Part shown: one piece after another, positions 7,331 to 15,452 of the stretch
Layout: each line of letters starts with the position of its first letter
Numbering within the stretch: position 1 is the first letter of the stretch
Source of the DNA: Candidatus Handelsmanbacteria bacterium
GTDB lineage: Bacteria; Latescibacterota; UBA2968; UBA8231
Direction: 5' to 3'
Assembly (NCBI GenBank): GCA_016867395.1
Contig: VGJS01000044.1
Coordinates: 1-34,682 of the forward strand
DNA: 34,682 bases
Notes under the pieces: generated by a model
The model's database searches: none
Seen by the model: the letters and a program-made list of their open reading frames with translations, nothing else
What the model was told of the DNA's origin: nothing
Position numbers and translations under genes: made by a program

Positions 7331-8508
7331 AGGTCTGCGTGCTGACCACGGGGTTCCCCCGCTTCGGCGGGGACCTCTTCGGCGGTTTTGTGCTGGACCT
7401 GTGCCGGCACCTACTTGCCGAGGGGGTGGAATCCCAGGTGGTGGCCCCTCACCAGGGAGAATTGCCCCGCCGCGAGGTGCTGGAGGGGGTGGAGGTGCAC
7501 CGCTTCACCTATATCCTGCCAGCCTCCTGGCAGCGCCTCGCCTACGGGGGGGGTATCCCCACCAACCTCAAACAGAGCTGGGCCGCCCGCCTGCAGGTGC
7601 CCTTCTTCCTGGCCGGGTTCTGGTGGCGGGCCTGGCAGTGCAGCCGCCGGGTGGCGCTGATCCACTGCCACTGGACCATCTGCGGCCTGGTGGGGTACCT
7701 GGCGGCCCGGGGGAGCAAGCCGGTGGTGCTCAGCGTGCGCGGCAGCGACATCAATCTTCTGGAGGGGGGCTGGGTGGGCCGGATCAACCGCTGGATCTAC
7801 CGCCGCATGGACCTGGTGCTGGGGGTGAGCCAGGACGTGGCCGCCAAGCTGGAGCGGGCCGGGGTGCCGGCCGCGAAGATCCGCGTGGTCTACAACGGCG
7901 TGGACAGCCGCTTCCGGCCGGGGGACCAGCGCAGCGCCCGGGCCCGGCTGGGCCTGCCGCCGGGGGCCTTTGTCCTGCTCTTCGTGGGCCTGCTGGTGCC
8001 GGTCAAGGGACTGGAGGTGCTGCTGGAGGCAGTGTCGGCATTGGCGGACCCGCAGGTGTGCTGCGTCCTGGTGGGGGCCGGCCCGCTGCGGGAAACCCTC
8101 CAGGCCAGGGCCGGGGGTCTGGGGCTGGAGGCCCAGGTGGTTTTTTCCGGGGCCCGGCCGACGGCGGAAATCCCTCAGTGGATGCAGGCCGCCGACCTGC
8201 TGGTGCTGCCCAGCTTCTCGGAGGGGCGGCCCAACGTGGTGCTGGAGGCCCAGGCCAGCGGCCTGGCAGTGGTCGCCACCCGGGTGGGGGGCACCCCGGA
8301 ACTGGTGGAGGACGGGGTCAGCGGCTTGCTGGTGGACAGCGGCGATCCCGGCCAACTGGCCCGAGCCATCACCCGCCTGCGCCAGGACGGGGCCGAGCGC
8401 CAGCGCCTGGGGGAGGAAGGCAGGCGCCGGGCTTCCTCCTTCACCTGGCAGGCCAGCGCCCGGCAGGTGAAGGGGCTGTACGAGCAAGTACTGGGAGGGC
8501 GGGGCTGA
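7327..8508 (+). CDS. GT-B (GT4) glycosyltransferase
   Basis: 393 residues with the complete GT4 layout: MKVCVLTTGFPR and a glycine-rich GGDLFGGF loop for acceptor binding, the interdomain region HCHWTICG and SVRGSDIN, VYNGVDSRF at the domain junction, VLLFVGLLVPVKG opening the donor domain, and the conserved SFSEGRPNVVLEA (E-x7-E) that contacts the nucleotide sugar. It should act as a retaining glycosyltransferase on a cytoplasmic lipid-linked acceptor. Its ATG lies within the stop region of the preceding GT2 (ATGA), and its stop shares one base with the ATG of the amidotransferase gene (TGATG). The three genes are therefore translated as a coupled set. The sugar specificity cannot be predicted. 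Confidence 0.9.
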   Translation: MKVCVLTTGFPRFGGDLFGGFVLDLCRHLLAEGVESQVVAPHQGELPRREVLEGVEVHRFTYILPASWQRLAYGGGIPTNLKQSWAARLQVPFFLAGFWWRAWQCSRRVALIHCHWTICGLVGYLAARGSKPVVLSVRGSDINLLEGGWVGRINRWIYRRMDLVLGVSQDVAAKLERAGVPAAKIRVVYNGVDSRFRPGDQRSARARLGLPPGAFVLLFVGLLVPVKGLEVLLEAVSALADPQVCCVLVGAGPLRETLQARAGGLGLEAQVVFSGARPTAEIPQWMQAADLLVLPSFSEGRPNVVLEAQASGLAVVATRVGGTPELVEDGVSGLLVDSGDPGQLARAITRLRQDGAERQRLGEEGRRRASSFTWQASARQVKGLYEQVLGGRG

Positions 8509-10390
8509 TGTGCGGGATTGCTGGCAAGGTCTGGGCCGAGGCGGGGCGGCCGGTGGAGGAGGAACTCCTGCGGGCCATGTGCGCCGCCATTGCCCACCGG
8601 GGGCCCGACGACGAGGGGATCTACCGGCAGGGGCCGGCGGGGCTGGGCATGCGCCGGCTTAAGGTCATCGACCTGGAGGGGGGCCGCCAGCCCATGAGCA
8701 ACGAGGCAGGCACCTTGTGGGTGGTCTTCAACGGGGAGATCTACAACTATCTGGAACTGCGTCGGGAGTTGGAGGGGGAGGGATGCCGCTTCCGCACCCA
8801 CTCGGACACCGAGACCATCCTGCACCTGTACCAGCGCGAAGGTCCCGCCGGGGTCCGCCGCCTGCGCGGGATGTTCGCCTTGGCGCTATGGGACCGGGAT
8901 CAGCAGACCCTGATGCTGGCCAGGGACCGGCTGGGCAAGAAGCCCTTGTACTACGCCCACCGGCCCGAGGGGCTGAGCTTCGCCTCCGAACTGAACGCCC
9001 TCTTGTGCGACCCTCAGGTGGACCGCAGCGTGGACCGGCGGGCCATCGACGAGTACCTGAGTTTCCTGTTTGTCCCCCAGCCCCGCACCATCTACGAGCA
9101 AGTCCGCAAACTGCCCCCGGCCACCTACGCCCTGTACCGGGCGGGCCGCCTTGAGCTCTACCCGTACTGGCAGATCCGCTACGACCAGGTGCGGGAGCGC
9201 TCCCTGGCCGAATGCGCCGAAGAGCTGGACCAGGTGCTGCGCCGGGCCGTGGAACTGCGCCTGTTGGCCGATGTGCCGGTGGGGGCCTTCCTCAGCGGCG
9301 GCCTGGATTCCAGCCTGGTGGTGGCGCTGATGCAGCAGGTGGGACAGGGGCAGGTGCGGACCTTCTCCATCGGTTTCCGCGAGGCCAGCTTCAGCGAGCT
9401 GGACCAGGCCCGCCAGGTAGCCCGGGCCCTGGGCACCCAGCACCAGGAGTACGTGGTGGACTACCAGGTGCAGGAGCTTCTGCCCGGCCTGCTGGATCAC
9501 TTTGGCGAGCCCTTTGCCGATTCCTCGGCCATCCCCACCTACCACCTGTCGCGCCTGACCCGCCAGCAGGTGACCGTGGCCCTCAGCGGGGACGGGGGGG
9601 ACGAGGTCTTTGGGGGGTACCGCCGCTACCTGGCCCGGCGCTGGGCCGAGCTTTTCAACCGCTGGCCCGCCTGGCTGGGACGGGGCGGGGTGGAGGGCCT
9701 GGGCCGGGTGCTGCGCGAGCCGGCCACTTATTACGGACACAGCCGGCGCAAACAGTTCAAGCGCTTCCTCGAGTACGCCGCGGCCCTGCGCGAGGCCCCG
9801 CAAACCAGTTGGGGTTTTTTTTTACCCAGGCGGAAAGAAAGGACCTTTACGGGGAAAATTTTGCCGATATATTCAACGCAGATCCGGGCAACCTAGCGGC
9901 CCATTACGCCCTGGCCCAGGAGTGCGCCCCCGGTCAGGAACTGCTCTGGCTGGATCTGATGACCTACCTTCCCGACGATATCCTGGCCAAGGTGGACCGC
10001 ATGAGCATGGCCTGCTCCCTGGAGGTCCGGTCCCCCCTCCTCGATCAGGAGGTGGTGCAGTTTGCGGCCGGTCTGCCCCGGTACTATAAATACAGTATGA
10101 CCCAAGGGAAACGCCTGTTACGGACCCTGGCCCGCCGCTACCTGCCGGCCGGGGTCTTGCAGCGCCCCAAACAGGGCTTCGCCGTGCCCCTGGCCGGCTG
10201 GCTGCAGCGGGAGTTGCGGCCCTGGCTGGAGGAGGTGCTCCTTTCCGGGCCCTGCCGCCAACGCGGGCTTTTTGCCCCCGCCCACCTCGAGCGCATGGTC
10301 CGCGACCACCAGGAGGGGCGGCGGGACTACAGCCAGCAGCTCTGGGCATTGCTGGTACTGGAGTTGTGGTTGCAGCGGACGGCGCAGTGA
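8508..10390 (+). CDS. asnB-like: Asparagine-synthetase-type amidotransferase (glutamine-hydrolysing), reading frame interrupted at a T9 slippery site
   Basis: Read with a -1 shift at 9815-9824, the product is about 627 residues, normal for AsnB-type amidotransferases of polysaccharide clusters. The N-terminal glutaminase starts with the catalytic Cys2 (MCGIAG), with AHRGPDDEG and FNGEIYN for glutamine binding. The synthetase domain has the ATP-pyrophosphatase loop SGGLDS (263-268) and SGDGGDEVFGGYRRY (360-374). After the shift, GENFADIF, DILAKVDRMSMACSLEVRSP and RPKQGFAVPL complete the domain. Unshifted translation stops at the TAG 9894-9896 after 462 residues and lacks this part. Such enzymes transfer glutamine-derived ammonia to a carboxylate (Asp, or a uronic acid of a glycan). 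Homologues are frequent in exopolysaccharide loci. It is coupled to both neighbours by overlapping stop/start codons. It is either a sequencing error, a recoded gene or a recent pseudogene. Confidence 0.85.
9815..9824 (+). other. Putative -1 frameshift / slippage site (T9 A) in the amidotransferase gene
   Basis: Nine T (9815-9823) followed by A. In the upstream reading frame the codons are GGT TTT TTT TTA, so the heptamer T TTT TTA (9818-9824) is in the exact phase needed for tandem -1 slippage. After slipping, the next codon is ACC at 9824, the frame in which the rest of the AsnB domain is encoded. Four G precede the run. Downstream I see only a weak four-base-pair hairpin (AAAG/CTTT around 9838-9848), no strong stimulator. 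A homopolymer of this length can equally cause RNA-polymerase slippage or sequencing error. Confidence 0.6.
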
Positions 10391-11337
10391 GAAGGTGGGC
10401 GCCGGCCCTCGTCCGGGGCGCGGGACTGCTCCTGCTGGCCTGGATTCTGACAAGGGTCGATGGCCCGACCCTGGGCGCCCTGCTGGACAAGGTCGATTGG
10501 ACCGGATTGTGGGGGGTGCCGCTGCTGGGAGTGCTGATGATGGGGGTGCGGGCGTGGCGCTGGAAGCTGTTGTTGGACCTGCAAAAACTAGAGATGTCCC
10601 TGTGGCGGGCCGGGGTCTTGTACGGGAGCGGCATCTTCCTGGGCAGCCTGACCCCGGGCAGGCTGGGAGACCTGGCCAAGACCCTGTACCTGCGCCGCGA
10701 GCAGGGGGTTTCTTGGGAAAGGGCCGCAGCCGGGGTCCTAGCCGACCGGCTTTTCGACCTGGGGGTGATGCTCCTCCTCGCCCTTTGGGCCTTGTTCCAC
10801 TTTGAGTTGTGCCGATGGCAGCCGTGGATGGGATGGGCGGGGGCGGGGTTGGGGCTGGGTGGTTGGCTTTTTGCTGTAAAAGGGGGGAAGGGTTTGGGTG
10901 GGGGCTGGTCTGCCTGGCTCCGCCGGCAGCGGCCCTGGCGCTTTGCCGAGGGGATGGGTTCGGAGATGCGCGGGCTTAAGGGTCGGGTCGGGGCCTGGGC
11001 TTTGGGGCTGACCCTGCTGGCCTATGCCCTATACTTTGCCCAGACCTTCCTGCTGGCTCGGGCCCAGGGGCTGCCCCTTTCGGCCGCGGATGTCAGCGCG
11101 GCCCTGGTCCTGGTCGGGCTGGCCTCCTTCCTACCGGTTTCGGTCGCCGGCCTGGGCACCCGGGAGGGGATTCTGATCTTTCTCCTGGGCTGCCGGGGGG
11201 TGCCAGAAAACACCGAGGCCGGGGTGCTCTACTCGCTGCTCTTTTTCCTATCCTGTTTTGTCTTCCCCGCCGCCGTGGGCGCCCTTTGCTGGCTGAAGGA
11301 GCCCCTGCCACTGGCGGAGCTCAAGCAAAGGCGATGA
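10387..11337 (+). CDS. UPF0104 / lysylphosphatidylglycerol-synthase-TM-like membrane protein
   Basis: 316 residues from GTG 10387, which overlaps the amidotransferase stop (GTGA). A longer in-frame start upstream would overlap that gene further and is less likely. The protein has roughly seven to eight hydrophobic segments. The family signature lies in the second and third: LTPGRLGDLAKTLYLRR and the following ERAAAGVLADRLFDL, then LPVSVAGLGTREGILIFLLG near the C terminus. This matches the flippase-like domain of the LPG synthase/AglD/YbhN group. Members lack the aminoacyl-transferase part and are often found beside glycosyltransferases, where a role in lipid or lipid-linked sugar translocation is suspected but unproven. 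It also overlaps the next gene by four bases (ATGA). Confidence 0.85.
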   Translation: MRRWAPALVRGAGLLLLAWILTRVDGPTLGALLDKVDWTGLWGVPLLGVLMMGVRAWRWKLLLDLQKLEMSLWRAGVLYGSGIFLGSLTPGRLGDLAKTLYLRREQGVSWERAAAGVLADRLFDLGVMLLLALWALFHFELCRWQPWMGWAGAGLGLGGWLFAVKGGKGLGGGWSAWLRRQRPWRFAEGMGSEMRGLKGRVGAWALGLTLLAYALYFAQTFLLARAQGLPLSAADVSAALVLVGLASFLPVSVAGLGTREGILIFLLGCRGVPENTEAGVLYSLLFFLSCFVFPAAVGALCWLKEPLPLAELKQRR

Positions 11338-13070
11338 CGATGGACTGGCTCGTGCAGGAAGCACCGGACACCGAGGGGGGGACCCGCCTCCCCTATGGCG
11401 GCCTGGTCCGCACCTGCCTGCCCCGGCTCCTGTCGCTGGTGGACCGCAACCCCTGCTCCCCAACCTACGGCTGCTTCGACCGGGGGTACTGGCATTACCG
11501 GACCCTGATCGACTACCCCGCCCCGCTGCACCAGGAAAACGCCCTGACCTTGGCCATCGCCGCCGCACAGGCGCCCGGGGACCCTGGGGCCGGGGAGTTG
11601 CGCGACCTGGCCATCGCTGCCCTCGCTTTCTGGTGCGGCCTGCAGCGGCGGGACGGGTCTTTCGACGAATTCTACCCTTACGAGCGCAGTTTTGTCGCCA
11701 CGGCCTTCACCGCCTATGCCCTGAGCGAGACCCTGCTCCGCCTGGGGGCCGGGGTGGAGGCGGAACTGCGCCGGCGGGCCATCGAGACCCTGGCCCGGGC
11801 GGGGCACTGGCTGGGCCGGCACCAGGACGTGTTGGTGGTCAACCACACCGCCGGGGCCATCGCCGCCCTCCAGAACATACACCGCCTGAGCGGGGAGGGC
11901 TGTTTTGCCAAATACCGCAGCGCCAAGGTGGAGGAGTTGCTGGCCTACCAGCACCCCGAGGGCTGGTTCTACGAGTACGGGGGGGCGGACCCGGCGTACC
12001 TGGGCCTGGCTGTCGATTACCTGGCCAAGGACTACCGCCACTCCCGCGAGGAGCGGGTAGGGGCGGCCATCGGCCGGGCCCTGGATTTTATGGTCTGCTT
12101 CCTGCACCCCGACGGCAGTTACGGGGGGGAGTACGGAAGTCGAAACGCCAAGTACCTGATGCCGCACGGGCTGGAGTTGATGGCCGCCGAGTCGGGGGCG
12201 GCACGGGTGCTGCGTGGAGCCCTGCACCGGGCCCTTGCCAGTGGGGCAGTGGTCTCGCCGGCCCTGATGGACGATCGCTACGCTGGGTTCTTCCTCGCCA
12301 AGTACGCCGAGGCCTGGGCCGATGCCCAGGAGTGGGGCGCCCCCCCTGCCGAACCACCTGCCCAGGCGCCGGGAACCCGCCTTTTCCCGGGGGCCGGGCT
12401 GGCGGTCTGTGCCGGGCCGCTGGCCCACACGGTGCTGGGGCTGAGCAAACACGGGGTGATCAAGTGCTTCACCCAGGGCCCCGAGTCGAGGGCCCTGTTC
12501 AGCGATGCCGGCTATTTCGCCGCCCTGGCCGACGGGGGGGTCGCTACCTCCCAATGGCTGGAACTGGAAGGGGAGCAAAAGGTGGTCGAAGCTCCGGGCC
12601 GCCTCCAAGCGGAACTCGACTACCACCTGGCGCGGATGAACACCGCCCTGCCTCTGGTCCGGTTCCTGGCGCCCTTCCGGCTCTTTTTGCACGCCTTCGG
12701 CTGGCATGGGGGACTGATGGAATGGTTCGGCGCGTGGGTCAAAGGCCGGATGATCCAGGCCCAGCACACCCTGCCCCTGCGGGTCCACCGCCACCTGATG
12801 CTGGACGATCATCAGCTTTGTGTGACTGACCTGATCCGCCGCGAGGGGGGACCGCCCCTGCGGCACCTGCGGCGCAGCCCCCTGGCCACAGCCCTGCACG
12901 TGGCTTCCTCCCGCTACTGGCAGCCGGCCGACCAAGGGGTGGCCGGGGACTGGGAAGCCGGCCCCGCGGAAATAGCCTTGCTCAACGGCGGGGGGTGCCT
13001 GCAGGTGCGGACCCACGTGGACTTTCTGCTGGGGCAGGTCGAGGTCAGGGCCGGGGAGGAAGACGGGTGA
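11334..13070 (+). CDS. Uncharacterised protein, probable alpha/alpha-toroid plus beta-sandwich
   Basis: 578 residues from ATG 11334 (ATGA overlap with the UPF0104 gene; an in-frame start 48 bases upstream is less likely). No signal peptide is evident. Residues about 40-330 are repeated helical hairpins with conserved aromatic/acidic stretches: YGCFDRGYWHYRTLID, LQRRDGSFDEFYPYERS, VNHTAGAIAALQNIHRL, HPEGWFYEYGGADPAYL and HPDGSYGGEYGSRNAKY. That is the look of an (alpha/alpha)n toroid as in heparinase II/III-type lyases and terpenoid-cyclase-like proteins. From about 380 on it becomes beta-rich (SDAGYFAALADGG, HRHLMLDDHQLCVTDLI), again as in heparinase-like two-domain proteins. I do not recognise the catalytic set of a known lyase family, so the function is open: lyase, epimerase or a glycan-binding protein. 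Heparinase-like genes often accompany AsnB-type genes in exopolysaccharide loci. Confidence 0.6.
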   Translation: MTMDWLVQEAPDTEGGTRLPYGGLVRTCLPRLLSLVDRNPCSPTYGCFDRGYWHYRTLIDYPAPLHQENALTLAIAAAQAPGDPGAGELRDLAIAALAFWCGLQRRDGSFDEFYPYERSFVATAFTAYALSETLLRLGAGVEAELRRRAIETLARAGHWLGRHQDVLVVNHTAGAIAALQNIHRLSGEGCFAKYRSAKVEELLAYQHPEGWFYEYGGADPAYLGLAVDYLAKDYRHSREERVGAAIGRALDFMVCFLHPDGSYGGEYGSRNAKYLMPHGLELMAAESGAARVLRGALHRALASGAVVSPALMDDRYAGFFLAKYAEAWADAQEWGAPPAEPPAQAPGTRLFPGAGLAVCAGPLAHTVLGLSKHGVIKCFTQGPESRALFSDAGYFAALADGGVATSQWLELEGEQKVVEAPGRLQAELDYHLARMNTALPLVRFLAPFRLFLHAFGWHGGLMEWFGAWVKGRMIQAQHTLPLRVHRHLMLDDHQLCVTDLIRREGGPPLRHLRRSPLATALHVASSRYWQPADQGVAGDWEAGPAEIALLNGGGCLQVRTHVDFLLGQVEVRAGEEDG

Positions 13071-13894
13071 GTAATCTGCGTTTTGCCGCCGAGCATCCGT
13101 TTGACTGCTCGCTGACCACCCGCTTCAAGGCCGTGCATGTGCTGGATTTTCTGCGGCCCCGGCCAGGGGAGAACCTGCTGGACGTGGGCTGCGGGCTGGG
13201 CTACTTCCTCAACCGCCTGGCCCGGGGCGGGGTGCGGGGATGGGGCATGGACTACTCGCACAAATCCCTGGTCCTGGCCCGTCGCCTGTGCTCGGGCCAT
13301 TTCGCCCTGGGCGACGCCCAAGTGCTGCCGTACCGCGACAGTTCCTTTGACCGGATCATCTGCACCGACGTGATCGAGCATGTGGCCGACGACCGGGCCG
13401 CCCTGCGCGAGTTGGTGCGGGTGGCCCGGCCGGGCGCCCGCCTGGCCCTAGTGACCCCCGGGGTGCGCGGCGCCCTCTCCCGCACCCCCTGGCGGCGGCT
13501 CTTCCACGACGAGGAGGGCACCCCCGAGTTCGACCAGCGCGCCGGGTACACCCCCGAGGGGTTGTGCCGCCTGCTCGAAGCGGCGGGGATACGGGTGCAG
13601 GGCCAGCGGCAGACCTTGATTTTCCTGGGGGAGTTTTTCCTCCAGATGACCAAATGGTATCTTTCCCGCAAAAAGGTGCGCTACCAGACCCAGGGGGATC
13701 TGCTCGGGGTCACCCACACCTGGGCCTATCGCCTGTATCGACGCCTGCTCTTCCCGGTGTTCTGGGGCCTGGGTCGGGCAGAGGAATTGCTCCTGGGCCG
13801 TTGGTGCAATGGGCACAGCCTGATCGTCCTGGGGGTGGTGGAGAAAGCCGCCGCCCCGGAGCGGGAGACCCTGGTGCTGGAGGCAGCTCTATGA
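13067..13894 (+). CDS. SAM-dependent methyltransferase (class I)
   Basis: 275 residues from GTG 13067 (GTGA overlap with the previous gene; GGGGAGGA at 13053-13060 is a strong ribosome-binding site). Motif I is LLDVGCGLGYF (37-47), followed by the acidic ribose contact in MDYSH, DAQVLPYRDSSFDRI, and the motif CTDVIEHVADDRAAL. The post-core LVRVARPGARLALVTPG is standard Methyltransf_11. The C-terminal third has an amphipathic, Arg/Trp/Tyr-rich stretch (MTKWYLSRKKVRYQT) that could lie at the membrane. The DV-I-EHV pattern resembles methyltransferases acting on lipid-linked or sugar substrates. It is followed with a four-base overlap by a second methyltransferase, so the two probably modify the same intermediate at different steps. 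Confidence 0.85.
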   Translation: MSNLRFAAEHPFDCSLTTRFKAVHVLDFLRPRPGENLLDVGCGLGYFLNRLARGGVRGWGMDYSHKSLVLARRLCSGHFALGDAQVLPYRDSSFDRIICTDVIEHVADDRAALRELVRVARPGARLALVTPGVRGALSRTPWRRLFHDEEGTPEFDQRAGYTPEGLCRLLEAAGIRVQGQRQTLIFLGEFFLQMTKWYLSRKKVRYQTQGDLLGVTHTWAYRLYRRLLFPVFWGLGRAEELLLGRWCNGHSLIVLGVVEKAAAPERETLVLEAAL

Positions 13895-14514
13895 GCAGTG
13901 CGGCTCTGGAGAGGGCCCCCCTGATCGCCGGCAACCTTTACGACAAGTACCACACCCGCAATCCGGTGGCCCGCCGGCTGATGGCCGGTTTTCTCGGCTC
14001 CTTTGACCAACTGCTAGACCTGCGGCCGGGGGAAGGGGTGTTGGAGGTGGGCTGCGGCGAGGGGTACCTGCTGGAAAGGCTGCGCCGCCGCAATCCAAAG
14101 GCGCGGCTGGCGGGACTGGATCTGTCGCGGGAGATCGTGCGGCTGGCCTTCCGCCAGGTCTGTCCGGGCACCCCCCTCCTGCAGGCGTCTGCCTGCCAAC
14201 TGCCCATAGGGGACCAGAGTTGGGAGGTGGTGGTGGCCTGCGAGGTCCTGGAGCATCTGGATCAGCCGCGCCAGGCTCTGGCCGAACTGGCCAGGGTGTG
14301 CCGCCGGGGCTGCCTGTTGAGTGTGCCCCGCGAGCCTTTCTGGAGCCTGGCCAACCTGGCCAGGGGCAAGTACCTGGGGCGGCTGGGGAACACCCCCGGC
14401 CACGTGCAACAGTGGGGCCGCCGGGGCTTTGTCGAACTGGCGGCGGAGTTTTTCACCGTGGAGAAGGTGAGTTCGCCCTTTCCGTGGACCATGATATGGG
14501 GAACAAAGAGATGA
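13891..14514 (+). CDS. SAM-dependent methyltransferase (class I), short
   Basis: 207 residues from ATG 13891, overlapping the preceding stop (ATGA); the frame is open far upstream but that part is antisense-free shadow of the previous gene. Motif I is GVLEVGCGEGYL (49-60), then GLDLSREIV as ribose-binding strand, SACQLPIGDQSWEVV, and ACEVLEHLDQPRQALAEL. The end SVPREPFWSLANLARG and NTPGHVQQW is a conserved feature of one Methyltransf_11 subgroup from glycan clusters, where an NxxxH-like stretch lies near the substrate pocket. The protein is close to a minimal methyltransferase core with no extra domain. It overlaps the next GT2 gene by four bases. The substrate is unknown. Confidence 0.85.
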   Translation: MSSAALERAPLIAGNLYDKYHTRNPVARRLMAGFLGSFDQLLDLRPGEGVLEVGCGEGYLLERLRRRNPKARLAGLDLSREIVRLAFRQVCPGTPLLQASACQLPIGDQSWEVVVACEVLEHLDQPRQALAELARVCRRGCLLSVPREPFWSLANLARGKYLGRLGNTPGHVQQWGRRGFVELAAEFFTVEKVSSPFPWTMIWGTKR

Positions 14515-15449
14515 GCGGCGACAGCACCGAGGAATTCAAGGTCGAGGGGATCAGCCTGGTGATTCCGGCCTACCGCGAGGAATTGGCCATCGCCGGGGTG
14601 ATCGAGGAGTACCGCCAGAAGCTCGAAAGCCTGGGGTATCCCTACGAGATCATCGTGGTGGACGACGCCTCTCCCGACCGCACCGCGGAACTGGCGATGA
14701 AGGCCGGGGCCCGGGTCATCCGGCACCCGCGCAACCGGGGCGGGGGGGCGGCCCGCAAGACCGGGATCAAGGCGGCGTGCTGGGACGCGGTGCTGATCAC
14801 CGACGGGGACGGCACCTACCCGGCCGACGCCCTGGGCGAGATCATCGACCGCTTGCGCTACGCCCACATGGTGGTGGGGGCCCGCGTCGCCGAGAAGGGC
14901 ACCTTCAAACCCGTGCGCTGGATCGCCAAGTGGCTGATCCGCCGTCTGGCCTGTTTCCTGGCCAGCACCGACATCCCTGACCTGAACTCCGGGCTGCGCC
15001 TGGTCCGCCGCGACCTGGCCCTGCGCTTTTCCTATTTGTTGCCGAACGGGCACTCCTGGGTCAGCACCATCACTCTGTCCGCCCTGACCAACGACCTGCG
15101 GGTGGATTTCGTGCCGGTCAACTACCGGCTTCGCCAGGGCAAGTCCAGCTTCCACCCCATACGCGACACCTACAACTACTTTCTCACCGTGGTGCGGACG
15201 GTCACCTATTTCAACCCCCTCAAGGTCTTCATGCCGGCCAGCATCCTCCTGCTGGCCCTGGGCACCGGCACCCTGATCCACGGGGTGGTCCGTGGCGACG
15301 TGTACGAGTCGAGCATGCTGGTCACTATCGCCGGACTGCTGACCTTCTTCTTTGGGCTGCTGGCGGACCAGAACGCCCGCATGCGCACCGAACTCGAACA
15401 CCACCGCCGTGCCCAGAGTCTGTTGGCCGAAAAGATGGAGCGCCCCTGA
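14511..15449 (+). CDS. Family 2 glycosyltransferase, DPM-synthase-like, with C-terminal membrane segments
   Basis: 312 residues from ATG 14511 (ATGA overlap; an ATG 15 bases upstream in the same frame is possible). The GT-A motifs are ISLVIPAYREE, VVDDASPDRT, the metal site TDGDGTYPAD, LNSGLRLVRR and RLRQGKSSFHPIRD. Two hydrophobic segments (about 240-258 and 270-290) follow and the tail is a charged helix. The layout matches the protein encoded at 3561-4451 from start to end, including LLPNG-x-S and the final 'GLxADQxARMR'-type helix, so they are probably paralogues. The expected role is synthesis of a polyprenyl-phosphate sugar or transfer of one sugar at the cytoplasmic face of the inner membrane. 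It is spaced three bases from the radical SAM gene. Confidence 0.9.
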   Translation: MSGDSTEEFKVEGISLVIPAYREELAIAGVIEEYRQKLESLGYPYEIIVVDDASPDRTAELAMKAGARVIRHPRNRGGGAARKTGIKAACWDAVLITDGDGTYPADALGEIIDRLRYAHMVVGARVAEKGTFKPVRWIAKWLIRRLACFLASTDIPDLNSGLRLVRRDLALRFSYLLPNGHSWVSTITLSALTNDLRVDFVPVNYRLRQGKSSFHPIRDTYNYFLTVVRTVTYFNPLKVFMPASILLLALGTGTLIHGVVRGDVYESSMLVTIAGLLTFFFGLLADQNARMRTELEHHRRAQSLLAEKMERP

Positions 15450-15452
15450 GCC

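Noticed and set aside
7323..8507. Upstream extension of the amidotransferase frame
   Set aside because: The frame is open but overlaps the GT-B gene completely and encodes a Gly/Pro/Ala-rich sequence with no domain; the start MCGIAG at 8508 with catalytic Cys2 must be the true N terminus.
8508..10390. Exosortase/PEP-CTERM-type locus
   Set aside because: The amidotransferase and heparinase-like neighbour recall such loci, but no exosortase, PEP-CTERM protein or associated chain-length and export genes were recognised in the window.
11229..13016. Very long open frame on the minus strand
   Set aside because: It lies opposite the toroid-protein gene, has Pro/Gly/Gln/Arg-rich composition without any domain, and is an expected by-product of GC-rich coding. 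The same applies to the minus-strand frame at 3414-4457 and others.
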